Assembly (NCBI GenBank): GCA_947475715.1 | Contig: CANJNY010000001.1 | Location: 1-64,000, forward strand | Origin: Prolixibacteraceae bacterium | Lineage (GTDB): Bacteria > Bacteroidota > Bacteroidia > Bacteroidales > Prolixibacteraceae | Direction of reading: 5' to 3' | DNA length: 64,000 nt | Shown here: positions 1 through 8,349 of the stretch, piece by piece | Position numbering within the stretch: position 1 is the stretch's first letter | Layout of the letters: each line of letters opens with the position of its first letter | The notes under the pieces: generated by a model | Told to the model about the DNA's origin: nothing | The model's input: only the letters and a program-made list of their open reading frames with translations | Databases searched by the model: none | Program-made: the position numbers and the translations under genes

Positions 1-1043
1 GCTTCAAAATCAAAATTTCCGGCTTCATCCTTTGGCGTATGTTCACGATCTACAAAGAAATTATCCACCGACACTTCGATGGCATGCAGTCCATTCACTG
101 CGAGTTGTATTCCCAGCCTTCGGCTGAAGGTGGTTTTCCCCGAACTTGAAGGACCTGCAATCAGAATAATATTAATCTTCTCCCGTTTGGAGGAAATGGA
201 GGTGGCAATTTCAGAAATTTTCTTCTCATGAAGCGCCTCCGAAATTTTAATCAGGTCGCTATGTTTATTCTCCCGTTTAAATGTGTTTAGTCTTGGGATA
301 TCCTCAACACCGAGAATCTCAGCCCATTTTTTATGTTCCCTGAAAATCCCAAAAAGTTTATCCTGCCTGATAGCAGGTTCCAATTCATCTGAATTTTCCT
401 GAATCGGAAAACGGAGCAAAAAACCATCGTAATATTTCTCAATTCCATAATTTTTAATCCATCCGGTAGAGGTAAGCATATGACCATAAAAGAAATTAAC
501 ATGCTCACCGAGCTTGTAAATTGGAGCATAGAGCCGCCCATAACCGCGATAAAGCTCTGCCTTTCGCGGAAGACCATTGGCTTCGAGCAACGATATTGCC
601 GCCTCTGTGGGGATCATTTTCCGCTCCACCGGGATATCTTGCCTGATTATGGAATTCATCTCCTCCCGGATCAGCCAAACCTCTTCCTCGGTGAAGGGGC
701 GTTCAAGATTTTCAAGTTCACAATAGTATCCTTTTGATATGGCATGATCGATTTTGAGACTTACCTCCGGCCAGATGTTCCGTATTGCGGCAAAGAGAAT
801 AAACGAGAGGGTTCGCAGATACATCCGCTGTCCGTCACGACACGAATAGTTTATAAATTCGACCATGCGCGGCTTAACCATCTCATAATCCATAGGTTTT
901 GGCCGATGATTAACATATGCCCCAAGAACAGGATTTGAAAGGTTTACAGAAAGTAACTGAGCGATTTCACCTAAAGTTATTCCAAGGGGAAATTCACATT
1001 CTGTGTTTGAATTAACGCATCTGATCTCAATATTCTTTGCCAT
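1..1043 (-). CDS. Nucleoside (uridine-type) kinase with N-terminal TGS-like domain, partial
   Basis: The gene starts at the ATG at 1043 and runs off the left edge, so its C-terminus is missing. About 347 codons are visible. The N-terminus (MAKNIEIRC...) has the small beta-grasp look of a TGS domain. The middle resembles the threonyl-tRNA-synthetase-like second domain, including a run ending in HVNFFYGHM. A P-loop AGPSSSGKTT lies near residue 293 (bases about 163-131), followed by a VSVDNFFVDRE motif. This order (TGS-like, ThrRS-like, phosphoribulokinase/uridine kinase P-loop) is typical of a nucleoside kinase family common in Bacteroidota, which phosphorylates nucleosides such as uridine with ATP or GTP in the cytoplasm. 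Substrate choice cannot be read from the sequence. It is divergent from rdgB, with about 100 bp between the two starts. Confidence 0.85.
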   Translation of the reverse strand, partial: MAKNIEIRCVNSNTECEFPLGITLGEIAQLLSVNLSNPVLGAYVNHRPKPMDYEMVKPRMVEFINYSCRDGQRMYLRTLSFILFAAIRNIWPEVSLKIDHAISKGYYCELENLERPFTEEEVWLIREEMNSIIRQDIPVERKMIPTEAAISLLEANGLPRKAELYRGYGRLYAPIYKLGEHVNFFYGHMLTSTGWIKNYGIEKYYDGFLLRFPIQENSDELEPAIRQDKLFGIFREHKKWAEILGVEDIPRLNTFKRENKHSDLIKISEALHEKKISEIATSISSKREKINIILIAGPSSSGKTTFSRRLGIQLAVNGLHAIEVSVDNFFVDREHTPKDEAGNFDFE

Positions 1044-1114
1044 ACCTCTTAAAGATTTATCAAAACAAATCACAAGATAACTTTTTTTGTTGAAATATTA
1101 AATCTGAATTAGTT

Positions 1115-1122
1115 TAAATTTG
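1115..1122 (+). promoter_or_regulatory. Bacteroidota-type -7 box for rdgB
   Basis: TAAATTTG matches the TAnnTTTG -7 consensus of the Bacteroidota housekeeping sigma factor. It sits 21 bp before the ATG at 1144. It would place transcription start near 1129, which excludes the upstream in-frame start at 1120 and supports 1144. Confidence 0.5.
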
Positions 1123-1143
1123 TACCAAATCACTTCACCCGGA

Positions 1144-1728
1144 ATGGAAAAACTAGTATTTGCTACAAATAACGAGCATAAACTCCGTGAAATTAAGGAG
1201 CTGCTTAATGAAGAATTCGAATTGTTGAGTCTGGACGATATCGGATGTTCTGAAGAGATCCCTGAAACGGGGCCCACCTTAGAGATCAATGCCGCACAGA
1301 AATCCTCCTATATCTGGGATAGGTTTGGTATGAACTGCTTTGCAGATGATACCGGGCTTGAAATTTCCGCATTAAACAATGAACCAGGGGTTTATTCCGC
1401 CAGATATGCTGGTGAGGACAAAAGTGCTGCTGCAAATATGGAGAAAGTACTGGAGAAAATGGCCGGTGAGACCAATCGAAGTGCACAATTCAGATGCGTA
1501 ATATCCTTAGTTATCGATGGGCGGGAAATTCAATTTGAAGGTGTTGTTACCGGTACAATACTTTCCCAGAAACATGGGAAGGATGGATTCGGGTATGATC
1601 CAATCTTCATGCCCGATGGCTACTCTCAATCCTTTGCTGAAATGACGCCAGCCGATAAAAACAACATCAGCCATCGGGGGCGTGCAGTGGAAAAATTAGT
1701 TGCCTATTTGAGGAATTTAAAACATTAA
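1144..1728 (+). CDS. rdgB: XTP/dITP diphosphatase (RdgB/HAM1 family)
   Basis: This protein of 194 residues hydrolyses non-canonical purine triphosphates (ITP, dITP, XTP) to monophosphates and so keeps deaminated purines out of DNA and RNA. The family signatures are present in order: FATNNEHKLREI at the N-terminus, FADDTGLEISAL, PGVYSARYAG, KHGKDGFGYDPIF and SFAEMTPADKNNISHRGRA near the C-terminus. The length is normal for the family. The ATG at 1144 is chosen over 1120 because the protein then begins directly with the conserved strand (MEKLVFATNN) and the -7 box overlaps the upstream candidate. The next gene starts 67 bp downstream on the same strand. Confidence 0.95.
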   Translation: MEKLVFATNNEHKLREIKELLNEEFELLSLDDIGCSEEIPETGPTLEINAAQKSSYIWDRFGMNCFADDTGLEISALNNEPGVYSARYAGEDKSAAANMEKVLEKMAGETNRSAQFRCVISLVIDGREIQFEGVVTGTILSQKHGKDGFGYDPIFMPDGYSQSFAEMTPADKNNISHRGRAVEKLVAYLRNLKH

Positions 1729-1795
1729 TTGATCATTTTTAGGGAATTAAATAACTCTGTTTTAGTCAAATCATGCGGCAAATGTCGATCAAAAT

Positions 1796-4105
1796 ATGAG
1801 AATCAAATGGAGAACCCTGATAATTTTAGTCGTTGCAATGTTATTGTCTATTTCAACAATAGCCAATAAATGGCATTCATACTTATCTTATTATCAAATT
1901 ATTGCCATTACCCAAAGTGATCGAAAGATATTTGCGGCCAATGAAAACGGGCTCTTCGCCTGTCAACTTTCAGACCAAAGTTTTGAAACCTATTCACGTG
2001 TGGAAGGGCTCTCCGATTCGGGAATTTCAACAATTTGCTGGTCGACCAGCGCCGGAGGAACTTTAATCGGCTATTCCAATGGAAACCTGGACCTGCTGGT
2101 TGGCGACAAAATTCATAACCTTCCCGATATTAAATTGAAAGGTGGAATTGCAAAAAAATCAATTACTAAAATCCTTTGCGAAGGTGATTTTGCCTGGCTC
2201 AGTTGTGACTTTGGCATTGTTAAGATCAACCTTAAAAAATGGGAAATCGCCGAAACCTGGATCATAGGAGCCGAAGCTTCGACCATTGCGGTAAGAGAAC
2301 TTGCCATGGACGCCCAATATTTCTGGGCTGCAACCGACGCCGGTATTTTTAAAGCAGACAGAAGCAATCCAAATCTTCAGGACTATCACAACTGGATACT
2401 TCAGAGTCAGATTCCGGTGATTCAGAGAAGTTTTAATTCAATTTCGGTAATTAATAACCAGGTTTATACCAGCGATACAGATGGTAAAAGCTCTATGTTT
2501 AACGGATTAATTTGGCAAAATGTATATCAGGAAATTCCTGGAATAAGGAAAATAAACGCATCAGCCTCTTCATTGATAATATTTTGTGACAACCAGATTG
2601 TTCTCATCAAACAGAACAACAAAACGACAATATCGAATTATGGAAGCCTGATTCAAGTGTCATCAACGATTCATCCCTCAGATGCTCTTTATACAAACAC
2701 GGGTGAATTATGGATAGGGGATCATACCTTCGGCCTGATTCACTGCACCCCGGATGGGAGGTATATATCAACTAATCCTTCATCCCCGGCAAATAATAAT
2801 GCAAGCCGACTGACTATTTCAGGCACAAATCTTTATGTGGCTACTGCTTCTGAGGAAAACGAATCCGCAGCCGTTCCTGCAGAAATCCATCGGTTAAAGG
2901 AACAGAATTGGTTCTCAATTAATGAATATACGGCGAATGATTTAGCCGGGTTAACAAATATTACAGGAGTTACTCCATCACCGACAAATGCAGAACATTT
3001 CTGGGCCACAACAAAGGGGAGCGGACTACTTGAATTTAATGGAACAGAAAAAATAAAAGCCTACAATTCGAATAATTCAACACTTGAATCCTATAATGGA
3101 AGTTGTAAAACAGGTGGTTTAAAAATAGATGGTGCAGGAAATTTATGGATTACAAACCCCTCGGTTAAGCATCAGTTACATGTCATCAAACCCGACGGTG
3201 CATTGAAATCCTTAAGTTATCCGGGTATCGATAATCAGTTTGTTACTGCAGGTGAGCTGTTAATTACCAAAACAGATACCAAATGGATCATCGTCAATAA
3301 CTCAGACTTATTTGCGCTTCATACCGGAAGCACCATTGATAATACAACGGATGATCAGTACCGGAAAACCACCGTCAGAAGCAAATTTTCGAACAGTGAG
3401 ACCACTATAATTAAAGGATATAACCAGCTGAACGCGCTCTGCGAAGATCATGATGATTATTTGTGGATTGGAACCGAAAATGGGGTTGTTCTTTACTCCA
3501 ATCCTGAAGCTCTGTTTGGGAACAACGATTTTTACGGAATTCAGCCATCAGTAGATCTTGGTGACGGACTATATCATCCTCTGCTTGATAATCTTACAGT
3601 TACTGCTATAGCTGTTGACGGAGGAAATCGCAAATGGTTTGGAACAGCCAATTCAGGAGTCTTCCTCTATTCTGCTGACGGATCGAAGTTAATTGAGCAC
3701 TTTTATTCGGGCAATTCACCCCTTTTTTCAGATCATATTAATAGTATTGCCATTAACAGTCAAAGCGGGGAGATCTTTTTTGCAACAGAGCGGGGAATAA
3801 TCTCATGGACAGGAGACGCCACCGAAGCTGGAAATGGGTTCCAGAACCTCTATGTCTGGCCAAATCCAGTAAGAGAAAGCTATTTTGGAGATGTAACAAT
3901 TGATGGACTTACAGCCGAATCAACAGTTAAAATAACCGATATAACCGGAAATCTGGTATTTAAGACTAAGTCTAACGGTGGTCGGGCCATCTGGGACGGA
4001 AAGCGACGCGACGGCCAACGGGTAAATACCGGAGTCTATCTGATCTTTTGCTCCGACCGTAATGGAGATCAATCGCGTGTATTAAAATTATTATTTATCC
4101 ATTAA
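1796..4105 (+). CDS. porZ: PorZ-like beta-propeller protein with T9SS C-terminal sorting domain
   Basis: This is a 769-residue exported protein with an N-terminal signal segment (about residues 1-23). Two propeller domains are built from repeats of the two-component-regulator-propeller type, for example ITQSDRKIFAANENGLF, EDHDDYLWIGTENGVVLYS and GGNRKWFGTANSGVFLYS. About the last 85 residues (from LYVWPNPV) form a type-A CTD with the usual PNP, strand-rich and KITDITG segments. In the family, PorZ is a cell-surface component of the type IX secretion system that takes part in attaching sorted proteins to anionic LPS. The N-terminal W-x-S-Y-x-x-Y pattern before the first repeat matches PorZ. 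It is followed 3 bp later by recO, an arrangement suggesting co-transcription. Another surface propeller protein with a CTD remains possible. Confidence 0.75.
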   Translation: MRIKWRTLIILVVAMLLSISTIANKWHSYLSYYQIIAITQSDRKIFAANENGLFACQLSDQSFETYSRVEGLSDSGISTICWSTSAGGTLIGYSNGNLDLLVGDKIHNLPDIKLKGGIAKKSITKILCEGDFAWLSCDFGIVKINLKKWEIAETWIIGAEASTIAVRELAMDAQYFWAATDAGIFKADRSNPNLQDYHNWILQSQIPVIQRSFNSISVINNQVYTSDTDGKSSMFNGLIWQNVYQEIPGIRKINASASSLIIFCDNQIVLIKQNNKTTISNYGSLIQVSSTIHPSDALYTNTGELWIGDHTFGLIHCTPDGRYISTNPSSPANNNASRLTISGTNLYVATASEENESAAVPAEIHRLKEQNWFSINEYTANDLAGLTNITGVTPSPTNAEHFWATTKGSGLLEFNGTEKIKAYNSNNSTLESYNGSCKTGGLKIDGAGNLWITNPSVKHQLHVIKPDGALKSLSYPGIDNQFVTAGELLITKTDTKWIIVNNSDLFALHTGSTIDNTTDDQYRKTTVRSKFSNSETTIIKGYNQLNALCEDHDDYLWIGTENGVVLYSNPEALFGNNDFYGIQPSVDLGDGLYHPLLDNLTVTAIAVDGGNRKWFGTANSGVFLYSADGSKLIEHFYSGNSPLFSDHINSIAINSQSGEIFFATERGIISWTGDATEAGNGFQNLYVWPNPVRESYFGDVTIDGLTAESTVKITDITGNLVFKTKSNGGRAIWDGKRRDGQRVNTGVYLIFCSDRNGDQSRVLKLLFIH

Positions 4106-4108
4106 CCA

Positions 4109-4834
4109 ATGCTGCAAAAAACCAGGGGAATAGTATTACACAGCCTTAAATATGGTGAGTCCGGTCTGATAACAACCATCTATACAGAGGGATTTGGAAG
4201 AATGTCATTCATCATGCAAGGAATCCATGGAAAGAAATCTGCGATCAAAGCAAACCTACTCCGACAGCTTTCCTTACTGGAGATGGAGGTCGATTATAAA
4301 CAAGGAAGAGAATTGCAACGGGTAAGGGAAATAAAAATCAGTACCCCTTTTATTGCATTGCCTTATGAGATCGCGAAATCATCGCAGGCACTCTTTCTTT
4401 CAGAATTATTGCATAAAGTTCTCCGAGAGGAGGAATCACGCCCCGAATTATTTCAATTTCTCTACCATTCCATTCAAGTCCTGGATTTAATGGAGAAAGG
4501 TATTGCCAATTTTCATCTGATATTCTTGATTCAGCTTTCACGGTATCTCGGATTTGAACCAATAAATAATTATTCGGAATCGAACCCATATTTCGATATG
4601 ATGGCGGGGAAATTTGCGATTTCTCCGCCCGACCATCCATGGTTTTTAAAAAATCAGGAGAGCCAGGCCCTTTCACAACTGTTGGGGTTAAATTACCAAA
4701 ATTCAGCAGAGTTTAAACCAAACCAGACATTTAGACCAAAAATACTCCCAATGATCCTGGAGTATTATGGTCTTCATTTAGGGAATAAACTGAATATAAA
4801 ATCTCTTGAAGTGCTCAAATTAATTCTTCATTAG
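4109..4834 (+). CDS. recO: DNA repair protein RecO
   Basis: This is a 241-residue protein of the RecO family, which works with RecR to load RecA at gaps coated with SSB. The N-terminal OB-fold begins with TRGIVLHSLKYGESGLITTIYTEGFGRMSFIMQG, the conserved RecO opening that carries the basic DNA-binding surface. The helical C-terminal part follows, with LSRYLGFEP, the usual RecO helix. The zinc-finger cysteines seen in some family members are absent here, as in many Bacteroidota. The start lies 3 bp after the porZ-like stop, so the two genes are probably translated from one transcript. Confidence 0.92.
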   Translation: MLQKTRGIVLHSLKYGESGLITTIYTEGFGRMSFIMQGIHGKKSAIKANLLRQLSLLEMEVDYKQGRELQRVREIKISTPFIALPYEIAKSSQALFLSELLHKVLREEESRPELFQFLYHSIQVLDLMEKGIANFHLIFLIQLSRYLGFEPINNYSESNPYFDMMAGKFAISPPDHPWFLKNQESQALSQLLGLNYQNSAEFKPNQTFRPKILPMILEYYGLHLGNKLNIKSLEVLKLILH

Positions 4835-4953
4835 CAACTCTTTAGCAAAAAAAAACAGAAACCTGTGAATATTGAAAGGCTCACAAGTTGCCAATCGGAA
4901 TAAAAGGAACAAAAATATTACTACTTTTACAGCCAGCAATTGATTACAATAAA

Positions 4954-6114
4954 ATGAGTTCATCAAAAATTCCAACTTCGAAAAAAAATTCCTTTACGGC
5001 AATACTTGAAATTGCCGAAGAGATGAATGCTATCGACCTGGCTATTCCAATGTCTAATCTTACTTGCCCTGAGAAATTGATTGATCTGGTAAGCAAAAAT
5101 ATGAGACTTGGAAATAATGACTATTCTCCGGTCGAAGGGGTGGAACAATTAAGAGAACAAATTATTGAACTCGTAAACGCCCAAAATAAAACAGCATTTA
5201 ATCCCGATACAGAAATTACAATCACTGCAGGACCTGCACAGGCGATGACTACAGCCATCAGCACTTTTGTCAAGGATGGGGATGAAGTAATTATCTTTGA
5301 ACCGGTACAGGAGTCTTATGCTCCATTCATCGAATTAAATGGGGGCAGACCAATTTTTGTGACCCTGAAACTTCCCGACTTCCGTATCGATTGGGAGGAG
5401 GTTAAGAAGTTAGTAACATCCAAAACAAGGATGATCATTATCAATAATCCTCAAAATCCGATTGGCAGGATTTTCAGTGAGGAAGATATCGATCAGCTGA
5501 AAAGGATGACCTATGGAACACGATTAGTAATCCTGAGCAATGAAGTTTTTGACAACATTGTTTATGACGGTTTAAAATTCCGCAGCCTCGCCTCTGTCCC
5601 TGATCTTGCAGCTAAATGCCTTATCGTTTCAAGTTTTGGTCCGGTTTTTAACATTACCGGTTGGGGGATTGGATATATTTTCGGACCTGAGAAATTGATG
5701 GCCGAATTCAGAAAAATTCAACAATTCCAGGGTTTTAGCGTAAATACACCTGCGCAATATGCATTGGCAGAGTTTTTAAAAGGGGGTCCGGATTTCGATA
5801 CGATATGTGACACATACCATAAAAAACGTGATTTATTTATATCCTCATTAAAAGGGTCAAAATTCGAACTAGTACCTACACAATCAACATTTTACCAGAT
5901 TCTGGATTACAGTAAAATATCTGACGAAACAGATGTTGATTTTGCCTCCCGTCTGATTTTGGAATTCGGTATTGCAACAGTGCCATTCTCCGCATTTCAA
6001 CACGAAAAAACCAAATTCCGACTTTTAAGAATTTGCTTTGCCAAGCCGGACGATCTGCTTATTGAGGCTGCCAAGAAGCTCAATAGTGTACCGGTAACAC
6101 TTCCTCGGTCGTAG
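4954..6114 (+). CDS. Aminotransferase class I/II fold protein lacking the PLP lysine (pseudoenzyme candidate)
   Basis: The overall sequence is a complete fold-type I aminotransferase (386 residues) of the methionine/aspartate aminotransferase group. It shows TAGPAQAMTTAISTF, INNPQNPIGRIF (Asn168 kept) and a C-terminal RICFAKPD with the carboxylate-binding Arg359. The cofactor pocket is not normal. The lysine that should follow SF[SG] is Pro230 (SSFGPVFNITGW), and the Asp and Tyr of the DEVY motif are Asn196 and Phe199 (NEVF). The aromatic residue that stacks on PLP is Gln119 (EPVQESY), and the basic residue after GW is Gly238. I read these from the DNA codons directly. Without the Schiff-base lysine it should not transaminate. 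The ATG at 4954 is used instead of a TTG at 4888; a TACTTTTA -7-like box lies between. It sits between recO and tRNA-Arg. Confidence 0.85.
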   Translation: MSSSKIPTSKKNSFTAILEIAEEMNAIDLAIPMSNLTCPEKLIDLVSKNMRLGNNDYSPVEGVEQLREQIIELVNAQNKTAFNPDTEITITAGPAQAMTTAISTFVKDGDEVIIFEPVQESYAPFIELNGGRPIFVTLKLPDFRIDWEEVKKLVTSKTRMIIINNPQNPIGRIFSEEDIDQLKRMTYGTRLVILSNEVFDNIVYDGLKFRSLASVPDLAAKCLIVSSFGPVFNITGWGIGYIFGPEKLMAEFRKIQQFQGFSVNTPAQYALAEFLKGGPDFDTICDTYHKKRDLFISSLKGSKFELVPTQSTFYQILDYSKISDETDVDFASRLILEFGIATVPFSAFQHEKTKFRLLRICFAKPDDLLIEAAKKLNSVPVTLPRS

Positions 6115-6183
6115 TTTGATACGCTAAAATCAGGTTTTGTCCGGATAAATAAAAAAGATTACTTTCGCACGGTCAAATACTCC

Positions 6184-6255
6184 GGCCTCATAGTTCAAGG
6201 GATAGAATAGAAGTTTCCTAAACTTTAGATTCGCGTTCGAGTCGCGGTGAGGCTA
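6184..6255 (+). tRNA. tRNA-Arg (anticodon CCT)
   Basis: A full cloverleaf can be folded by hand. The acceptor is GGCCTCA pairing with TGAGGCT (one G-T), with discriminator A at 6255. The D stem is GTTC/GAAT. The anticodon stem is 6210-6214/6222-6226 with loop TTCCTAA and anticodon CCT at 6217-6219. The variable loop is 4 nt. The T stem is TCGCG/CGCGG around TTCGAGT. CCA is not encoded. It should read AGG arginine codons. Confidence 0.93.
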
Positions 6256-6258
6256 CAT

Positions 6259-6290
6259 AAGCCCCTGTATTACAGGGGCTTATTTTAATT
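6259..6290 (+). terminator. Rho-independent terminator after tRNA-Arg
   Basis: AAGCCCCTG (6259-6267) pairs with CAGGGGCTT (6273-6281) around a 5-nt loop and is followed by TATTTTAATTTT. It starts 3 bp after the tRNA, so it ends the tRNA transcript. Confidence 0.85.
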
Positions 6291-6698
6291 TTCAGTAAAA
6301 ATGTGTTGACTAAATTCTTGATTAGTCAATACCTGAGCCAATTCTCTTTCTCAACAGATATAAATAAATTACTAAGGCTATGTAGCCTCTGTGGACACCT
6401 CCAAATTATTTCGTCACAATCACTTTAAAATCCTGTTTTTAGACTTTCACGTGGCAAAATATTCTAATTATTAATGGAATATTTTGCTAAATAGGTGGGA
6501 TATAGAGAAATAAATGGCGTTTCAGAACTATTTTTTTTGTGTATTTTTTCTTTACTGATGATTAAATCAAGACTAAAATAAATTATAATTATTTCATTGT
6601 CAGGATATTAAATAAAAATACGAAATGTAAGTCAATAAAGTTGAATTGCAATTAATCATAAAAAAAAATGAACATATTTCTTCTTTTACAATATTTTT
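6291..6698. other. Gene-free AT-rich intergenic region
   Basis: About 410 bp with no supported gene. It is very AT-rich toward the right end. I see no convincing hairpin or repeat. The start of the next gene lies 38 bp beyond, behind a TAACTTTA sequence (6699-6706) that could act as its -7 box. Confidence 0.5.
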
Positions 6699-6736
6699 TA
6701 ACTTTACGATGAAAAAAACAAAACGATTCCAAAGCT

Positions 6737-7135
6737 ATGAGAACGGTAAAATTGATTTATAAAGCCATAGAAACATATCTTCCTACCACCAACCCTGCCT
6801 ATTTTTATGGTTCTCCCGACAACAATGTTTATGTGGTATATGCTTCTCCGTATCTTACTCCATCAGGGAAATCAGGTACTGAATATATCATTGCCAGACA
6901 TCACGAATTTTCATTCAATTATTTAGAAGAGCGTTTAGTTCATAATATTACAAAAAAAACACCCTTTGTAAATAGCCTTGTAGATAAAAAAAATCCCCTT
7001 TTTACAAATGTTAAAAGTTTTAAAAGTTGCAGAAGCTATGAAGATGCTGAAGAACTTCTACAAAAATGGATCAGTGATGAAATGGTGAAAAAATCCAAAT
7101 TAGCTGCTTCAAAACCAGGTATAACGTTAAAGTAG
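6737..7135 (+). CDS. Hypothetical protein, 132 residues
   Basis: I do not recognise this family. The protein has no signal peptide or membrane segment and is lysine- and tyrosine-rich. The N-terminal half (YKAIETYLPTTNPAYFYGSPDNNVYVVYASPY) looks like a small beta-rich domain. The C-terminal 40 residues (SYEDAEELLQKWISDEMVKKSK) look helical and charged. A TAACTTTA box 31 bp upstream is a plausible promoter, and coding bias and a clean ATG support it as a real gene. It stands alone between the tRNA terminator and a non-coding stretch before the alpha/beta hydrolase. Cytoplasmic location is inferred from the lack of export signals. Confidence 0.6.
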   Translation: MRTVKLIYKAIETYLPTTNPAYFYGSPDNNVYVVYASPYLTPSGKSGTEYIIARHHEFSFNYLEERLVHNITKKTPFVNSLVDKKNPLFTNVKSFKSCRSYEDAEELLQKWISDEMVKKSKLAASKPGITLK

Positions 7136-7350
7136 ATAATCCGGATATTCAATTTTACCCTGATACCGGTTACAGGTGCCAACTATTTGATTATAGAAAT
7201 TCAAAATCGCTTCCCTTTTCTTGTTCTCAAACAAGTAAAAACTCTTTAAGGTCCGAACGTTAAAAACCTCAGGATTTAAACGATTGTATGTACAAAGAAA
7301 CATATCTCGCCGCAACAATTTTTCCTTCCTCAAAATAGGAATCTTTATTC

Positions 7351-7358
7351 TACCTTCG
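7351..7358 (+). promoter_or_regulatory. -7 box before the alpha/beta hydrolase gene
   Basis: TACCTTCG is one change from TAnnTTTG and lies only 4 bp before the ATG at 7363. Transcription would begin about at that ATG, so either the mRNA is leaderless or translation begins at the in-frame ATG at 7384. Confidence 0.45.
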
Positions 7359-7362
7359 CGGT

Positions 7363-8202
7363 ATGAAGTCTAAATCCATCCACATGCAAAGGTTATTGTT
7401 CCAATTGATTATATTATGGGTATCAATAAATTATGCCAATTGCCAAACACCGGTTATACCATATGGAAACTGTGAGGCAACAGGTCAGTACTATTCGATA
7501 CGTGGTTTAAAAATGTACTGCGAAGTATATGGGAATGGCAAACCTCTCTTAATGATCCATGGAAATGGAGGATCAATCAGTGCGTTCAAAAATAACATCG
7601 CCTACTTTGCAAACAAGTATAAAGTTATTGCTTTAGACAGTCGTTCACAGGGAAAATCAACCGATCCTGCTGATTCATTAAGTTTTGAGATGATGGCTGA
7701 TGATGAAGCCGCTTTATTGGATGCCATGCATATCGACTCGGCATTTGTCCTTGGCTGGAGCGATGGAGGTATAAATGCGCTCCTCCTTGCTATGCGCCAC
7801 CCCGGGAAGGTATTAAAACTGTCCTCAACCGGAGCCAATCTTTGGCCCGATTCAACAGCGATCATCCCTTCGCTATGGAGATCAGATAATGAGCGATATG
7901 CAAAAAGAGATCTGCAAAAAATCAAAACACCTAAAGAGAAAAATGATTGGAAACTCTTTCTTCTGGATTGGTTCCATCCAAATATTGCCCTGGCAGACTT
8001 ACGATTAATTCAATGCCCCTCCCTGATCATCGGCGGAGACCATGACCTGATAAGAGTTGAACATACGGTGCAGATTTATCAAAATATTCCAAATGCTTAT
8101 TTGTGGATTCTTCCCAATTCAGGTCATGGTACCTTAAGTGAATACTCTGCGGAATTTAACCAAAAAGTAGATGATTTTTTCTCAGCATCATTTCACAAGT
8201 AA
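7363..8202 (+). CDS. Exported alpha/beta hydrolase
   Basis: This 279-residue protein has the alpha/beta hydrolase fold: oxyanion motif IHGNGGS, nucleophile Ser133 in GWSDGG, acid Asp226 or Asp228 in GGDHDLI, and His255 in SGHGT. The hydrophobic N-terminus (RLLFQLIILWVSINYANC) is an export signal, so it probably acts in the periplasm as an esterase or a related hydrolase; the substrate is unknown. The -7 box at 7351-7358 is so close that the second in-frame ATG at 7384 may be the real start. That start would also give a more usual signal peptide (MQRLLFQL...). The gene is convergent with the alkaline phosphatase gene, with about 150 bp between them and no clear terminator. Confidence 0.85.
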   Translation: MKSKSIHMQRLLFQLIILWVSINYANCQTPVIPYGNCEATGQYYSIRGLKMYCEVYGNGKPLLMIHGNGGSISAFKNNIAYFANKYKVIALDSRSQGKSTDPADSLSFEMMADDEAALLDAMHIDSAFVLGWSDGGINALLLAMRHPGKVLKLSSTGANLWPDSTAIIPSLWRSDNERYAKRDLQKIKTPKEKNDWKLFLLDWFHPNIALADLRLIQCPSLIIGGDHDLIRVEHTVQIYQNIPNAYLWILPNSGHGTLSEYSAEFNQKVDDFFSASFHK

Positions 8203-8349
8203 TAAAATCTGCGATTAATAACTATTTCAATAGCTGCTATTTCAATAAATAACTCCCGAAGTGCCTTACGTTTCAAGCCTATTAATCGAATCGAAAGAAA
8301 GTAAAATAATCCTGCACGATCTTACTTTTTATATCTGCAGAACTGAATA

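Noticed and set aside
6406-6435. Minus-strand stretch reading QDFKVIVTK then stop, like the last residues of a T9SS sorting domain
   Set aside because: Only about ten codons are open before an upstream in-frame stop, and no other part of a CTD can be found in any frame nearby.
7127-7333. 68-codon open frame on the minus strand
   Set aside because: It overlaps the end of the hypothetical gene at 6737 and its start lies against the promoter of the alpha/beta hydrolase gene. No domain or own promoter is visible, so it is probably non-coding.
8221-8249. Direct repeat CTATTTCAATA, twice, between convergent genes
   Set aside because: Short and AT-rich, not placed at a promoter and not repeated elsewhere that I can see. 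Chance is sufficient.
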